The notes under the pieces are model-generated. The model was given only the letters and a program-made list of their open reading frames with translations. It ran no database searches and was not told the DNA's origin. Below are positions 8,823-16,400 of a stretch of DNA of 44,790 nucleotides, piece by piece; the first letter of the stretch is position 1; every line of letters starts with the position of its first letter. Origin of the DNA: Prolixibacteraceae bacterium. Lineage in GTDB: Bacteria; Bacteroidota; Bacteroidia; Bacteroidales; Prolixibacteraceae. The translations under genes were made by a program, and so were the position numbers. The stretch spans positions 1 through 44,790 of the forward strand of contig DPRM01000041.1 of the NCBI GenBank assembly GCA_003537645.1, given 5' to 3'.

Positions 8823-9305
8823 TTATTTATTCCACGGAGTAACCGCTTTTGCCCCAAATTCCTTTGCTGTAATTTTTGAAATTGGTACGAGCAAAACACC
8901 AACATTCTTAATCGCTGGTACGCTGAACTTGAACGGAAGATCGCTGTATTGGGTCATAAACTGCCTGACGATCCGTTCTTTTTCTTCAAAATTATCAATG
9001 ATTTCGGCGGTTCCTTCAATATTTACCGATTTCGATTTTACGCGGTAGCTGCATCCAACCTGTTCGTCCTGCCATGCCAGTTCTTCGCCCAAAGTCCAGT
9101 TAATGCAAACCTTCGGATTTTTCTTGATGGCTTCCCACATTCTGCCGTGTTGTGCCGAATGAAGGATAACACGGTCGCCGTCCATCGCGAAATTCATGGG
9201 AATCACGTACGGCTGGTCGTTGTCCGACATGGCCACGTAACAGGTTTTGCATTGTTTCAGAATGGCATCAATCTCGTTTCGGTCGGTAATAAAATAGGTT
9301 CTCAT
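8823..9305 (-). CDS. Pyridoxamine 5'-phosphate oxidase-related flavin-binding protein
   Basis: A 160-residue protein with the split-barrel FMN-binding fold of the PNPOx-like family. It has a YVIPMNFAMDGDRVILHSA core (about 33-51) and AIKKNPKVCINW (about 59-70). Members of this subgroup are small FMN, F420 or heme binding proteins, some linked to antibiotic resistance or stress; this one has no feature that fixes the substrate. It starts 4 bp after dnaG ends and lies 11 bp before the SDR gene, so all three are probably one transcript. No membrane segment or signal is present. Confidence 0.85.
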   Translation of the reverse strand: MRTYFITDRNEIDAILKQCKTCYVAMSDNDQPYVIPMNFAMDGDRVILHSAQHGRMWEAIKKNPKVCINWTLGEELAWQDEQVGCSYRVKSKSVNIEGTAEIIDNFEEKERIVRQFMTQYSDLPFKFSVPAIKNVGVLLVPISKITAKEFGAKAVTPWNK

Positions 9306-9309
9306 AGTT

Positions 9310-11259
9310 TTAGCTTATTGTCCTGAATCCCAGCAATACCGAAAGCTCTTTCAACACTTCTTTCAGTTTCATGTGCTGACCCATGTATTCCATTAATTTC
9401 TCTGTTTCGTTGTTTTTGCTGGCTTCGTTTATTTGTTGTTCGAGCTTTTTCAGCATCATTTTAACTTTTTTCGACTTGTATTCCTGAATCAGTTTTGGAA
9501 CCAGCAGATACAGCAATTCTCTTTCGCTTTCGATAAAAGCACCGCCTTTGCTCCAGCGCTTGCTTTCAATATACTTGTCGGCCAACAGGTTGCTGGCATA
9601 CTGACTAATCTCGGAATCAGGATGAAGGGTAAAAAACCGGATTGGGTCAAAATCCTTGTTGTACAAGTTTTCTTCCATCGCCGCTAAAATTGCTGTAACC
9701 TTTGGGTTTACAGAGGTCAGTCCATCATTGTGGAGTTCAGATATTACATAAACGCCAACAGTGTAAGTGCTTACCTCGTTCGTTTCCTCATCTTCCATTT
9801 CAAATACTTCGTGATTGAAATATTTTAGCAGAACCCTTATGATTTCCCTTTCTTCGGTTTCGAAAGGGTTTGCCGTTTTCTTTTCGGCGGGAGTGGCAGC
9901 AGGTTTGGCGGCCTGTGTTTGTATTTCCTGAAGTTCTTTCCGTGTGTGATCTTCCGATTGTTTATTCTGAATTTTTCGGATTTCGGAGTACAAAACTGCT
10001 TCCTGAACATCCATCAAACGGCTGCATTCTTTAATGTAAATGGTTCGGGTAATGGTATCAGGAATAACAGAAATGGATCGTACAATTTCGTTGATCAGCT
10101 TTGCTTTCGAAACCGGATCATTCTCAACGGTTCCCATTAAAAGCTGAGTCTTGAATTTGATGAAGTCGGTTTCGTTCTTCTTGATGTATTCCGTCAGCTC
10201 ACCGGCGCTCATCGAGCGGGCAAACGAATCGGGGTCCTCGCCGCGTGGCAAAGGCAATACCTTCACGTTGATGCCTTCTTCCAAAACCATGTCGATACCG
10301 CGAAGCGATGCTTTTATTCCTGCATCATCGCCGTCATATACAATCGTAATGTTGGGCGAAAATCGACGGATCAGCCTGATTTGGTCGATGGTAAGCGAAG
10401 TTCCCGACGAGGCCACCACGTTTTCGATTCCGGCCTGGTGAAACGACAGTACATCGGTATAACCTTCCACCAGATAGCATTTGTCGAGCTTGGTAATGTC
10501 GCGCTTTGCCTGATAAATACCGTAAAGCGTCCGGCCTTTGTGGTAAATTTCCGACTCGGGAGAGTTGAGGTATTTGGCAACTTTTTTATCGTTGGTCAGG
10601 GTTCGGCCGCCAAAGGCAATCACACGTCCGGCAACGTTGTGAACCGGAAAAATTACACGTCCGCCAAAGCGGTCGCGAATCCAGTCGTCGCGTTTAATGG
10701 TCAGTCCGGTTTTCTCCAGAAAATCCATTTTGTATCCTTCGCGGGTGGCAGCCTGAGTAAAAAGGTCTTTTCCGTCGGGGCAGTATCCGAGTTCAAATTT
10801 GGTAATTATATCGTCGCGGATGCCGCGTTCGCGCAGGTAACTCAGACCAATGGTGCGGCCTTCATTTTCTTTCAGTAAAAAGCGGCTGAAATATTTTTGT
10901 GCAAAAGCCGACACGATCATCATGCTTTCGCGCTCGTCTTTCAATAGTTTTTCTTCCTGCGATTCTTCCTTTTCTTCGATCTCGATATGGAATTTTTTTG
11001 CCAGCCAGCGCAACGCGTCGGGATAACTTAGTTGCTCCAGTTCCATGATGAAATTCACGGAGTTGCCTCCTTTTCCGCAGCCAAAACACTTGAAAATCCC
11101 TTTGGCCGGCGAAACCGTAAAGGATGGCGTTTTTTCGTTGTGGAACGGACACAGCCCGAGCTGGTTAACTCCCCGTTTTTTGAGGGTAACGAACTCCGAA
11201 ACCACATCCGAAATGTTGGCCGAATCAAGTATTCGCTCGATGGTTGAAGGATCAATCAT
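9310..11259 (-). CDS. dnaG: DNA primase
   Basis: Bacterial DnaG, 649 residues. It makes the RNA primers for lagging-strand synthesis at the fork with the DnaB helicase. The N-terminal zinc-binding domain has the ligands Cys37, His40, Cys58 and Cys61. The TOPRIM catalytic core shows Glu265 in VEGYTD and the acidic pair Asp309/Asp311 in YDGDDAG. The C-terminal part (from about 430) is the variable helicase-interacting region, preceded by an Ala/Pro/Lys-rich linker. Length and motifs are normal and the gene looks intact. It heads a tight group with the PNPOx-like and SDR genes (gaps of 4 and 11 bp). Confidence 0.97.
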   Translation of the reverse strand: MIDPSTIERILDSANISDVVSEFVTLKKRGVNQLGLCPFHNEKTPSFTVSPAKGIFKCFGCGKGGNSVNFIMELEQLSYPDALRWLAKKFHIEIEEKEESQEEKLLKDERESMMIVSAFAQKYFSRFLLKENEGRTIGLSYLRERGIRDDIITKFELGYCPDGKDLFTQAATREGYKMDFLEKTGLTIKRDDWIRDRFGGRVIFPVHNVAGRVIAFGGRTLTNDKKVAKYLNSPESEIYHKGRTLYGIYQAKRDITKLDKCYLVEGYTDVLSFHQAGIENVVASSGTSLTIDQIRLIRRFSPNITIVYDGDDAGIKASLRGIDMVLEEGINVKVLPLPRGEDPDSFARSMSAGELTEYIKKNETDFIKFKTQLLMGTVENDPVSKAKLINEIVRSISVIPDTITRTIYIKECSRLMDVQEAVLYSEIRKIQNKQSEDHTRKELQEIQTQAAKPAATPAEKKTANPFETEEREIIRVLLKYFNHEVFEMEDEETNEVSTYTVGVYVISELHNDGLTSVNPKVTAILAAMEENLYNKDFDPIRFFTLHPDSEISQYASNLLADKYIESKRWSKGGAFIESERELLYLLVPKLIQEYKSKKVKMMLKKLEQQINEASKNNETEKLMEYMGQHMKLKEVLKELSVLLGFRTIS

Positions 11260-11264
11260 AGCTG

Positions 11265-11272
11265 CAAATGTA
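11265..11272 (-). promoter_or_regulatory. Possible Bacteroidota -7 box of dnaG, very close to the start codon
   Basis: On the minus strand the sequence TACATTTG fits the TAnnTTTG -7 consensus and ends 5 bp before the dnaG ATG. If used, the transcript would be nearly leaderless. I see no well-spaced -33 element, so this is tentative. Confidence 0.4.
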
Positions 11273-11324
11273 AAAATTTAAACGTTGAATCGAGCAGCAA
11301 GAGTGGAGCAGGAGGGGGCGTTTA

Positions 11325-11807
11325 TTAAATTGAATTGCAAATCCGGATATCAGAATTAATCACTTCGTCCTGACTGTTTAATTGAATGGTTCCTTCAAAA
11401 AAGCTTTCGCCATCGAGCAGGTTGGGCATCAGTTCCTGAACAAGGCTTTCCATTTGTAAGTTGAAGATATTCAGGATATCAATCCATTTCAGTCGGCCGG
11501 GAATTTTGCTCTCCATTTCTCCTGAAAATTTCGACGATTCGTAAACGAAATAAATAACCGACGACTGATTTTCGGGCTGAATGGTTTTTACCACACCGCG
11601 CAGAACTGCTTCCGAAACTTCGAGCCCGCTTGATTCGTGGATACTGCGTCTGGCTGCGTCGTTCATGTCCTCGAGAATTCCAATACTTCCTTTTATGCCT
11701 GAATGTTTTCGCTTCAGTGGTCCATCTTCGGCAATTTGCAGCAAGAGAATGTGATCGGTTTTGTTATCGAAAATGAAGGTGAGTGTTTGAATGGATGAGT
11801 CGTTCAT
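11325..11807 (-). CDS. Nudix-fold protein with a degenerate Nudix box
   Basis: This 160-residue protein fits the Nudix spacing G-x5-E-x7-R-x-U-x-E-x-x-G-U: the stretch GSIGILE is followed by DMNDAAR and then RSIHESSGL. Two metal-binding glutamates are replaced: the Glu after Arg is Ser (RS instead of RE), and the second Glu of the EE pair is Ser (ES). Canonical hydrolysis is therefore doubtful; it may be a weak hydrolase or a nucleotide-binding protein. It lies 65 bp before dnaG and 49 bp after the HEPN gene on the same strand. The Nudix fold is a good inference; activity is unknown. Confidence 0.68.
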   Translation of the reverse strand: MNDSSIQTLTFIFDNKTDHILLLQIAEDGPLKRKHSGIKGSIGILEDMNDAARRSIHESSGLEVSEAVLRGVVKTIQPENQSSVIYFVYESSKFSGEMESKIPGRLKWIDILNIFNLQMESLVQELMPNLLDGESFFEGTIQLNSQDEVINSDIRICNSI

Positions 11808-11856
11808 GGTCGCTATATAACAATGGATTGTAAGCTGTAATTGTTGGCATTTGGCC

Positions 11857-12249
11857 TTATTTGCAGATTGATTTTGCCGCTTCGAATAATTGCTTTCCGA
11901 GATTATAAAATTCTATTGCTTCTGAAATAGAAGGTTTGCCATCAGGTAGAAGACCTAATTCTCCCGGATATCTGGCATCAATATACAATTGATCAAGCAG
12001 GATAAGTAGATCAGCATTTATCTCTTGATCAGAAATTTTCCCCAAAACTTTATTATGAAGCATCTCCAGTGAATGTGATTTTATAAATCCAAGATCAAAC
12101 TCTTCGATGATGGCCTTGAATGATTTTTCGATGGCTTGCTGGGCATGGAAAGCAGACAAATGTGTCAGGTTTTCTAGCGAGTTGATTTCTTGAATAAGAT
12201 GTAAATCACTTTCTGCACTGATCAACCAGTCATTAGTCGTTTTTTTCAT
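11857..12249 (-). CDS. HEPN domain protein, partner of the MNT nucleotidyltransferase
   Basis: A 130-residue all-helical HEPN-domain protein. The signature segment FHAQQAIEKSFKAII (about 34-48) and the later IKSHSLEMLH and DARYPGEL segments fit the HEPN family usually paired with minimal nucleotidyltransferases. The RX4-6H RNase motif of active HEPN toxins is not visible, since no His follows Arg93 at that distance. It overlaps the upstream MNT gene by 17 bp, which is typical of MNT-HEPN toxin-antitoxin modules. In studied pairs the HEPN protein is the toxin and the MNT protein neutralises it by modifying it. Whether this one is toxic is open. Confidence 0.82.
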   Translation of the reverse strand: MKKTTNDWLISAESDLHLIQEINSLENLTHLSAFHAQQAIEKSFKAIIEEFDLGFIKSHSLEMLHNKVLGKISDQEINADLLILLDQLYIDARYPGELGLLPDGKPSISEAIEFYNLGKQLFEAAKSICK

Positions 12250-12574
12250 AGAGTACTTTCCCTTTAGTCAGAAGTTCTCGGGCAAATAAGCTGTTATCCT
12301 CAATAAATTTCTGGTGCATCGGTTTTGTATGAACAATTAAATCAACCGGAAACTCTTTTTTGATATCAGAAATAGCCTGAGATATTTTAAGATAGATTTT
12401 GCTTTTTTCGGCAAAGCAGGAAGGGATTATTTTGTCATTGGTTACGACTAAAATATCGAGATCGCTGCTATCAGTTGGATTGCCATAGGCATATGAGCCA
12501 AAAAGTATAATCTTTTCTGGTTGTGTCGGAATTAATTTCTCAATTATTAATGATATGTAGTTTTGCCCTGTCAT
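12233..12574 (-). CDS. Minimal nucleotidyltransferase (MNT) domain protein
   Basis: A 113-residue nucleotidyltransferase of the minimal type. It has Gly26-Ser27 followed ten residues later by Asp38-x-Asp40 (GSYAYG...SDLDILVV), and a third acidic residue at Asp78 in FPVDLIVHT. This is the full catalytic triad, so activity is plausible. In the MNT-HEPN modules this protein is the antitoxin and can transfer AMP to its partner. It is the first gene of the overlapping pair, which supports the antitoxin-first order. A divergent promoter region of about 140 bp separates it from the sirtuin gene. Confidence 0.85.
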   Translation of the reverse strand: MTGQNYISLIIEKLIPTQPEKIILFGSYAYGNPTDSSDLDILVVTNDKIIPSCFAEKSKIYLKISQAISDIKKEFPVDLIVHTKPMHQKFIEDNSLFARELLTKGKVLYEKND

Positions 12575-12592
12575 TCAAATTGCACTTTCCAG

Positions 12593-12600
12593 CAAAATTA
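12593..12600 (-). promoter_or_regulatory. Candidate -7 box for the MNT-HEPN transcript
   Basis: TAATTTTG on the minus strand fits TAnnTTTG and lies 18 bp before the MNT start codon. The nearest upstream TTG is 22 bp away, slightly longer than the usual spacing of about 19-21. Tentative. Confidence 0.35.
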
Positions 12601-12670
12601 ATGAAATATTTGGGATGTGTGCCAACTGTTGCTATGGCATTTAGGATAGTAATATTTCAGAATTGACAGA

Positions 12671-12699
12671 TTTGTCGGGCGGTTTAATTCTTATCTTTG
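12671..12699 (+). promoter_or_regulatory. Candidate promoter of the sirtuin operon
   Basis: TATCTTTG at 12692-12699 is a match to the Bacteroidota -7 consensus TAnnTTTG, with TTTG at 12671-12674 upstream (17-nt spacing, slightly short). It ends 19 bp before the ATG at 12719 and is the likely promoter for the sirtuin and the following barrel gene. Confidence 0.5.
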
Positions 12700-12718
12700 G
12701 TTTTATTGAATTTAATCT

Positions 12719-13408
12719 ATGAAGAAAAAACTCGTCATACTTTCAGGCGCCGGAATGAGTCAGGAAAGCGGTATCCGCACGTTTCGCGATATGGGCGGAT
12801 TGTGGGAAGAATATGATGTAATGGAAGTGGCTACTCCCGAAGCCTGGCATCGAAATCCGGAGTTGGTGATGCGGTTTTACAACGACCGCCGCAAACAATT
12901 GCTCGAATGTGAACCCAATGCCGGACATTACGGACTGGTTGAGCTGGAGCGCGATTTCAATGTGCAAATCATTACCCAGAATGTGGACGATCTTCACGAA
13001 CGTGCCGGAAGTTCGCAGATTTTACATTTGCATGGCGAACTTAAAAAAGCGCGTAGTTCGGTTGACGAATCGCTGATTTACGATATTGAAGGCTGGGAGT
13101 TGAAATTTGGGCAGAATTGCGCCAAAGGCAGTCAGCTACGGCCGCACATCGTTTGGTTTGGCGAAGCTGTTCCGGCGATGGATGATGCCATTCCGATAGT
13201 TGAAAGTGCTGATATTCTGGTGGTGATTGGCACTTCGCTCAATGTTTATCCGGCTGCCGGACTGGTCAATTATGCCAAAAGAGGTGTCCCGATTTTTGTA
13301 ATCGACCCCGAGCGCCCTTCGGTGTTTCTCCGCAACGTAACTTACATTCAGGAAAAGGCAGTGAAAGGTGTCGGGATTTTAAGAACTAAGCTTAACGAGT
13401 TGATATGA
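12719..13408 (+). CDS. cobB: NAD-dependent protein deacylase (sirtuin, CobB/SIRT5-like)
   Basis: A 229-residue class III sirtuin, removing acyl groups from lysines with NAD+. The NAD-binding motif GAGMSQESGIRTFRD is at 10-24, TQNVDDLHERAG at 86-97, and the catalytic His105 in HLHG. Tyr54 and Arg57 (FYNDRR) match the Y-x-x-R pair that lets SIRT5 and CobB accept succinyl and malonyl lysine. The four zinc cysteines are missing: only Cys134 remains in that region, so the fold must be held without the structural zinc. Its stop overlaps the start of the next gene by 4 bp (ATGA). Family assignment is firm; acyl preference is inferred. Confidence 0.93.
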   Translation: MKKKLVILSGAGMSQESGIRTFRDMGGLWEEYDVMEVATPEAWHRNPELVMRFYNDRRKQLLECEPNAGHYGLVELERDFNVQIITQNVDDLHERAGSSQILHLHGELKKARSSVDESLIYDIEGWELKFGQNCAKGSQLRPHIVWFGEAVPAMDDAIPIVESADILVVIGTSLNVYPAAGLVNYAKRGVPIFVIDPERPSVFLRNVTYIQEKAVKGVGILRTKLNELI

Positions 13409-14019
13409 AACGATTTATTCTGATTTTGTTAGTGCTTTCGATTGGCAGTTTCTGGTCGTTAGCACAGCGTTTTGAGGGCGGTGTTTTGGGCGGATTAAAT
13501 GCCTCGCAGGTTGATGGAGATACTTATAGCGGGTATCATAAACCCGGTTTTTCGCTTGGAGGCTACGTTCAGGTCGATCTTTCGAGAACAGTTTATACAG
13601 GGATGGAACTGAAGTTGATGCAAAAAGGTAGCCGGAATATCGATTCGCTGGCCACCGATGGACGGATTAAGTACATCATGCGCTTGAATTATGTCGATCT
13701 TCCGTTTTATCTCGGCATACGGACCAGTGACAAAATTTCGCTGCTTTTTGGCATTTCGCCCGGTTACCTCTTAAGCGGAAACGAATACGACGACTATGGA
13801 AAATTTGCGGAGCAGGACCAGAATTTATTCAATTCCATCGACTTGCAAGGATTTTTTGGCTTCAGGTTTCAGATAAACCGGCGACTGTATGTCGATTTGC
13901 GTGGCGCTTATTCTGTGTTGCCTATTCGCGAACAGGAGGGCGAACCGCTGTGGTATTGGAAAAGCAATCAGTTCAATAATTTGTTGAGTACAACAGTTTT
14001 ATATCGATTAGACTTTTAA
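13405..14019 (+). CDS. Outer-membrane beta-barrel protein (PorT-like)
   Basis: This 204-residue protein has a cleavable signal peptide (about residues 1-20, ending ...WSLAQ). Alternating strands follow, such as GVLGGLNASQVDG, GYVQVDLSRTVYTGMELKLMQKGS and YVDLPFYLGIRTS, the pattern of the small eight-stranded barrels annotated PorT or outer-membrane beta-barrel. True PorT helps assemble the type IX secretion machinery, but most members of this broad family have no known role. The start codon overlaps the sirtuin stop, so the two are cotranslated; no functional link is known to me. Confidence 0.85.
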   Translation: MKRFILILLVLSIGSFWSLAQRFEGGVLGGLNASQVDGDTYSGYHKPGFSLGGYVQVDLSRTVYTGMELKLMQKGSRNIDSLATDGRIKYIMRLNYVDLPFYLGIRTSDKISLLFGISPGYLLSGNEYDDYGKFAEQDQNLFNSIDLQGFFGFRFQINRRLYVDLRGAYSVLPIREQEGEPLWYWKSNQFNNLLSTTVLYRLDF

Positions 14020-14056
14020 ATAAGGATTGAGATGAATATATTGTCATATTCTATTG

Positions 14057-14174
14057 ACTCACCCCGGATCATTGCGGACTTCCCTGCCAGCCGCAGGCAG
14101 GGGGGTGAGTTAAATGAAACGAACATGTTGCTTCGCAACACCCGAGAGAATTATAATAATCTTCAGCAACATGT
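14057..14174. repeat. Nested palindromic extragenic element
   Basis: The 248-bp gap between the barrel and epimerase genes holds nested inverted repeats. The outer stem is ACTCACCCC/GGGGTGAGT (14057-14065 and 14102-14110), with an inner hairpin CCTGCC/GGCAGG (14083-14088 and 14096-14101). Next to it are TGTTGC/GCAACA around a TTC loop (14126-14140) and ACATGTTGC/GCAACATGT (14123-14131 and 14166-14174). This looks like a REP-type element of a kind common in Bacteroidota. A 63-codon frame across it is not a convincing gene. Confidence 0.7.
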
Positions 14175-14267
14175 GAGTTCCATACTACCTTTAAAAAACA
14201 ATTATAATAGTATGAAAATTTGACATTGTTTTGTTCTAATCACTTAACTCACCTAACCTAAACCCAC

Positions 14268-15611
14268 ATGCAAAAATTATTTCTAATTCTTTTAGGTCTC
14301 TTTACCTTGCTTTCGTGTTCTGTTTCTGAAAAAACCAAATCACAAGCTGACCAGGCAATCAAATTGCAAATATCCGAATCCCTGAACAATGAACTGCTCC
14401 ATATTTGGTATCCGCGTACTATTGACAGTATTCATGGAGGCTTTCTGAGCGATTTCGATTATAAATGGGAAATGAAGGGCAGTCAGAATAAAATGATCGT
14501 GACCCAAAGCCGGCACGTTTGGACAACTTCAACTGCTGCCGAATTTTTCCCTGAAAAAAAAGATCATTTCCTGAAAATTGCAGGTCACGGAGTTCTATTT
14601 CTGAAAGATAAAATGTGGGATTCGGAGAAGGGCGGTTTCTTCAATCTCGTTGACCGTGAAGGAAATGTGCTAAAATCGGGAAAATCTGACCAAATTATAA
14701 AGGAAGCTTATGGAAATGCTTTTGCCATTTACGGTCTGGCGGCCTATTCGCGCGTTTCAGGTGATACCACAGCGCTTTCGCTGGCAAAAAAGGCTTTTCT
14801 CTGGCTCGATAAGCATAGCTACGATCCGCAGTTTGGCGGATATTTTCAGTTTTTGGAAGCTGATGGAACACCTTTGAAAAGCGGTTTTAACGGAGTTCCG
14901 CCAAAAGATCAGAATGGCTCCATTCACTTGCTCGAAGCTTTTACCGAGTTGTATCGCGTGTGGCCCGATCCGCAGGTGCGCGAGCGTTTGCTGATGATGT
15001 TGCATGTGGTTCGCGACCGGATTACCCATCCGAAGGGTTATTTGCAACTGTTTCTGAACGAAGATTTGTCGCCGGTTTCGTACCGCGATTCGGCTGAAGA
15101 TGTCAGGAAAAAGAATTGGCTGCACGATCATATTTCGTTTGGGCACGATGTCGAAACGGCTTTTCTGATGCTGGAAGCTTCTGAAATTGCCGGGCTCGAA
15201 AACGATACACTGACACTGCATAAAGCCAAACTTATGGTCGATCATTCGATTGAAAATGGCTGGGATAAAGAACTTGGCGGGTTTTACGAAGCTGGTTATT
15301 ATTTCAAAAATCAGGATACAGTTACCATTATTAAAAACACCAAAAACTGGTGGGCACAGGCCGAAGGATTGAATTCGCTGTTGCTGATGTCGGAGCTTTT
15401 TCCCAACGATCCGCACAATTATAAATCATTGTTCCTGAAGGAGTGGGAATATATTGAAACCTATTTGATTGATCATGAGTATGGTAGCTGGTATCCGAAC
15501 GGAACTGACTATGAACCGGAAGCAAAACATGCCATGAAATCGCAAATCTGGAAAGGGAATTACCACACTTCGCGGGCGCTGATGAATTGCATGAAGCGGA
15601 TGAATCCGTAA
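14268..15611 (+). CDS. Lipoprotein of the N-acylglucosamine 2-epimerase/cellobiose 2-epimerase family
   Basis: A 447-residue protein with an (alpha/alpha)6-barrel of the AGE family, which epimerises C2 of sugars. Markers are TQSRHVWTTS, a SFGHDVETAFLMLEA segment typical of cellobiose/mannobiose 2-epimerases, and KNTKNWWAQAEGLN. It has a lipobox (FTLLSC, Cys17), so the enzyme is predicted to be anchored in the envelope, whereas characterised AGE enzymes are mostly cytoplasmic. A 12-nt sequence CTAACCTAAACC lies 3 bp before the start and is found again at 36093. The 3' end comes within 9 bp of convergent comF. The substrate is unknown. Confidence 0.88.
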   Translation: MQKLFLILLGLFTLLSCSVSEKTKSQADQAIKLQISESLNNELLHIWYPRTIDSIHGGFLSDFDYKWEMKGSQNKMIVTQSRHVWTTSTAAEFFPEKKDHFLKIAGHGVLFLKDKMWDSEKGGFFNLVDREGNVLKSGKSDQIIKEAYGNAFAIYGLAAYSRVSGDTTALSLAKKAFLWLDKHSYDPQFGGYFQFLEADGTPLKSGFNGVPPKDQNGSIHLLEAFTELYRVWPDPQVRERLLMMLHVVRDRITHPKGYLQLFLNEDLSPVSYRDSAEDVRKKNWLHDHISFGHDVETAFLMLEASEIAGLENDTLTLHKAKLMVDHSIENGWDKELGGFYEAGYYFKNQDTVTIIKNTKNWWAQAEGLNSLLLMSELFPNDPHNYKSLFLKEWEYIETYLIDHEYGSWYPNGTDYEPEAKHAMKSQIWKGNYHTSRALMNCMKRMNP

Positions 15612-15620
15612 GTATTGTTT

Positions 15621-16313
15621 TCAGGCAGTTGCCAGGGTTGCGATACTGACCCTGGCATCGGTTCTTGAGATGATTGCTTGTGCACATGCCTCAATCGTCG
15701 AGCCGGTAGTAACCACATCGTCAACCAGTAAAATGTGTTTTCCTGAAAAGGCTTCGGGATGGGTGAGTTCGAAAATTCCGTCCACATTTTGCCAGCGTTC
15801 AAATCTGCCTTTTCGGGTTTGGGTTTCGGTGGCGGTAACACGTTTCAGATTATTATCCGATAGCTCTTTCTGCATCTGCTGCGCAATTCCCGAGGCGATC
15901 CACCAGCTTTGGTTGTAGCCACGTTTCTTTTCTTTCGAAGGGTGAAGTGGCACCGGGCATATCACATCAACCGACGAGAAATCGGGAGACTGCATTAAGT
16001 CGATGGCAAAATGCTTCCCTGTTTCAGCGCCCAATTCCTTCATTCCTTTGTATTTCAGGTTGTGCAACAACGACTGGTATTTACTGCCTTTGCTGAAATA
16101 GAAAAACGAAGTGGCAAATTCAACTTTTACCCGTCCGTAAAACAATTGAGCAACCCGGTTTTCGGGTTCCAGATGGTAATTGGTTCGTGGAATATGGTGC
16201 AGGCAATGCAGGCAAATCCATTGTTCCTGCTCAATCAGCTTGTCGCCGCACACAACACAAAGCCGCGGAAAAAGGAGTTCTGTGAGGTAAAAGAAAAGCG
16301 GGATTTTCATCAT
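15621..16313 (-). CDS. comF: ComF family phosphoribosyltransferase-like protein
   Basis: A 230-residue ComF/GntX-type protein. A small N-terminal zinc finger has two CxxC pairs (Cys19/Cys22 and Cys34/Cys37). The C-terminal phosphoribosyltransferase domain ends with the PRPP-binding loop ILLVDDVVTTGST. ComF proteins are needed for late steps of natural DNA uptake in several bacteria and are widespread in Bacteroidota. Length is normal. It is convergent with the epimerase gene and separated by 87 bp from the next minus-strand gene upstream. Confidence 0.9.
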   Translation of the reverse strand: MMKIPLFFYLTELLFPRLCVVCGDKLIEQEQWICLHCLHHIPRTNYHLEPENRVAQLFYGRVKVEFATSFFYFSKGSKYQSLLHNLKYKGMKELGAETGKHFAIDLMQSPDFSSVDVICPVPLHPSKEKKRGYNQSWWIASGIAQQMQKELSDNNLKRVTATETQTRKGRFERWQNVDGIFELTHPEAFSGKHILLVDDVVTTGSTIEACAQAIISRTDARVSIATLATA

Positions 16314-16400
16314 GCAGATAATACGTTTGTTTTAAATTGAAATACGTATGTTAAGTTACGGAAAAAATCAGATAAATGTTGTCGATTATCGACAGGCAGG

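Noticed and set aside
9310..11259. Replication origin near dnaG
   Set aside because: No DnaA-box cluster or dnaA/dnaN gene is visible; dnaG alone does not mark an origin.
14032..14223. 63-codon frame in the intergenic palindromes
   Set aside because: It consists largely of the palindromic element and has no protein-like features.
14757..15416. Antisense frame (219 codons) within the epimerase gene
   Set aside because: Opposite an intact gene with conserved motifs; no family features.
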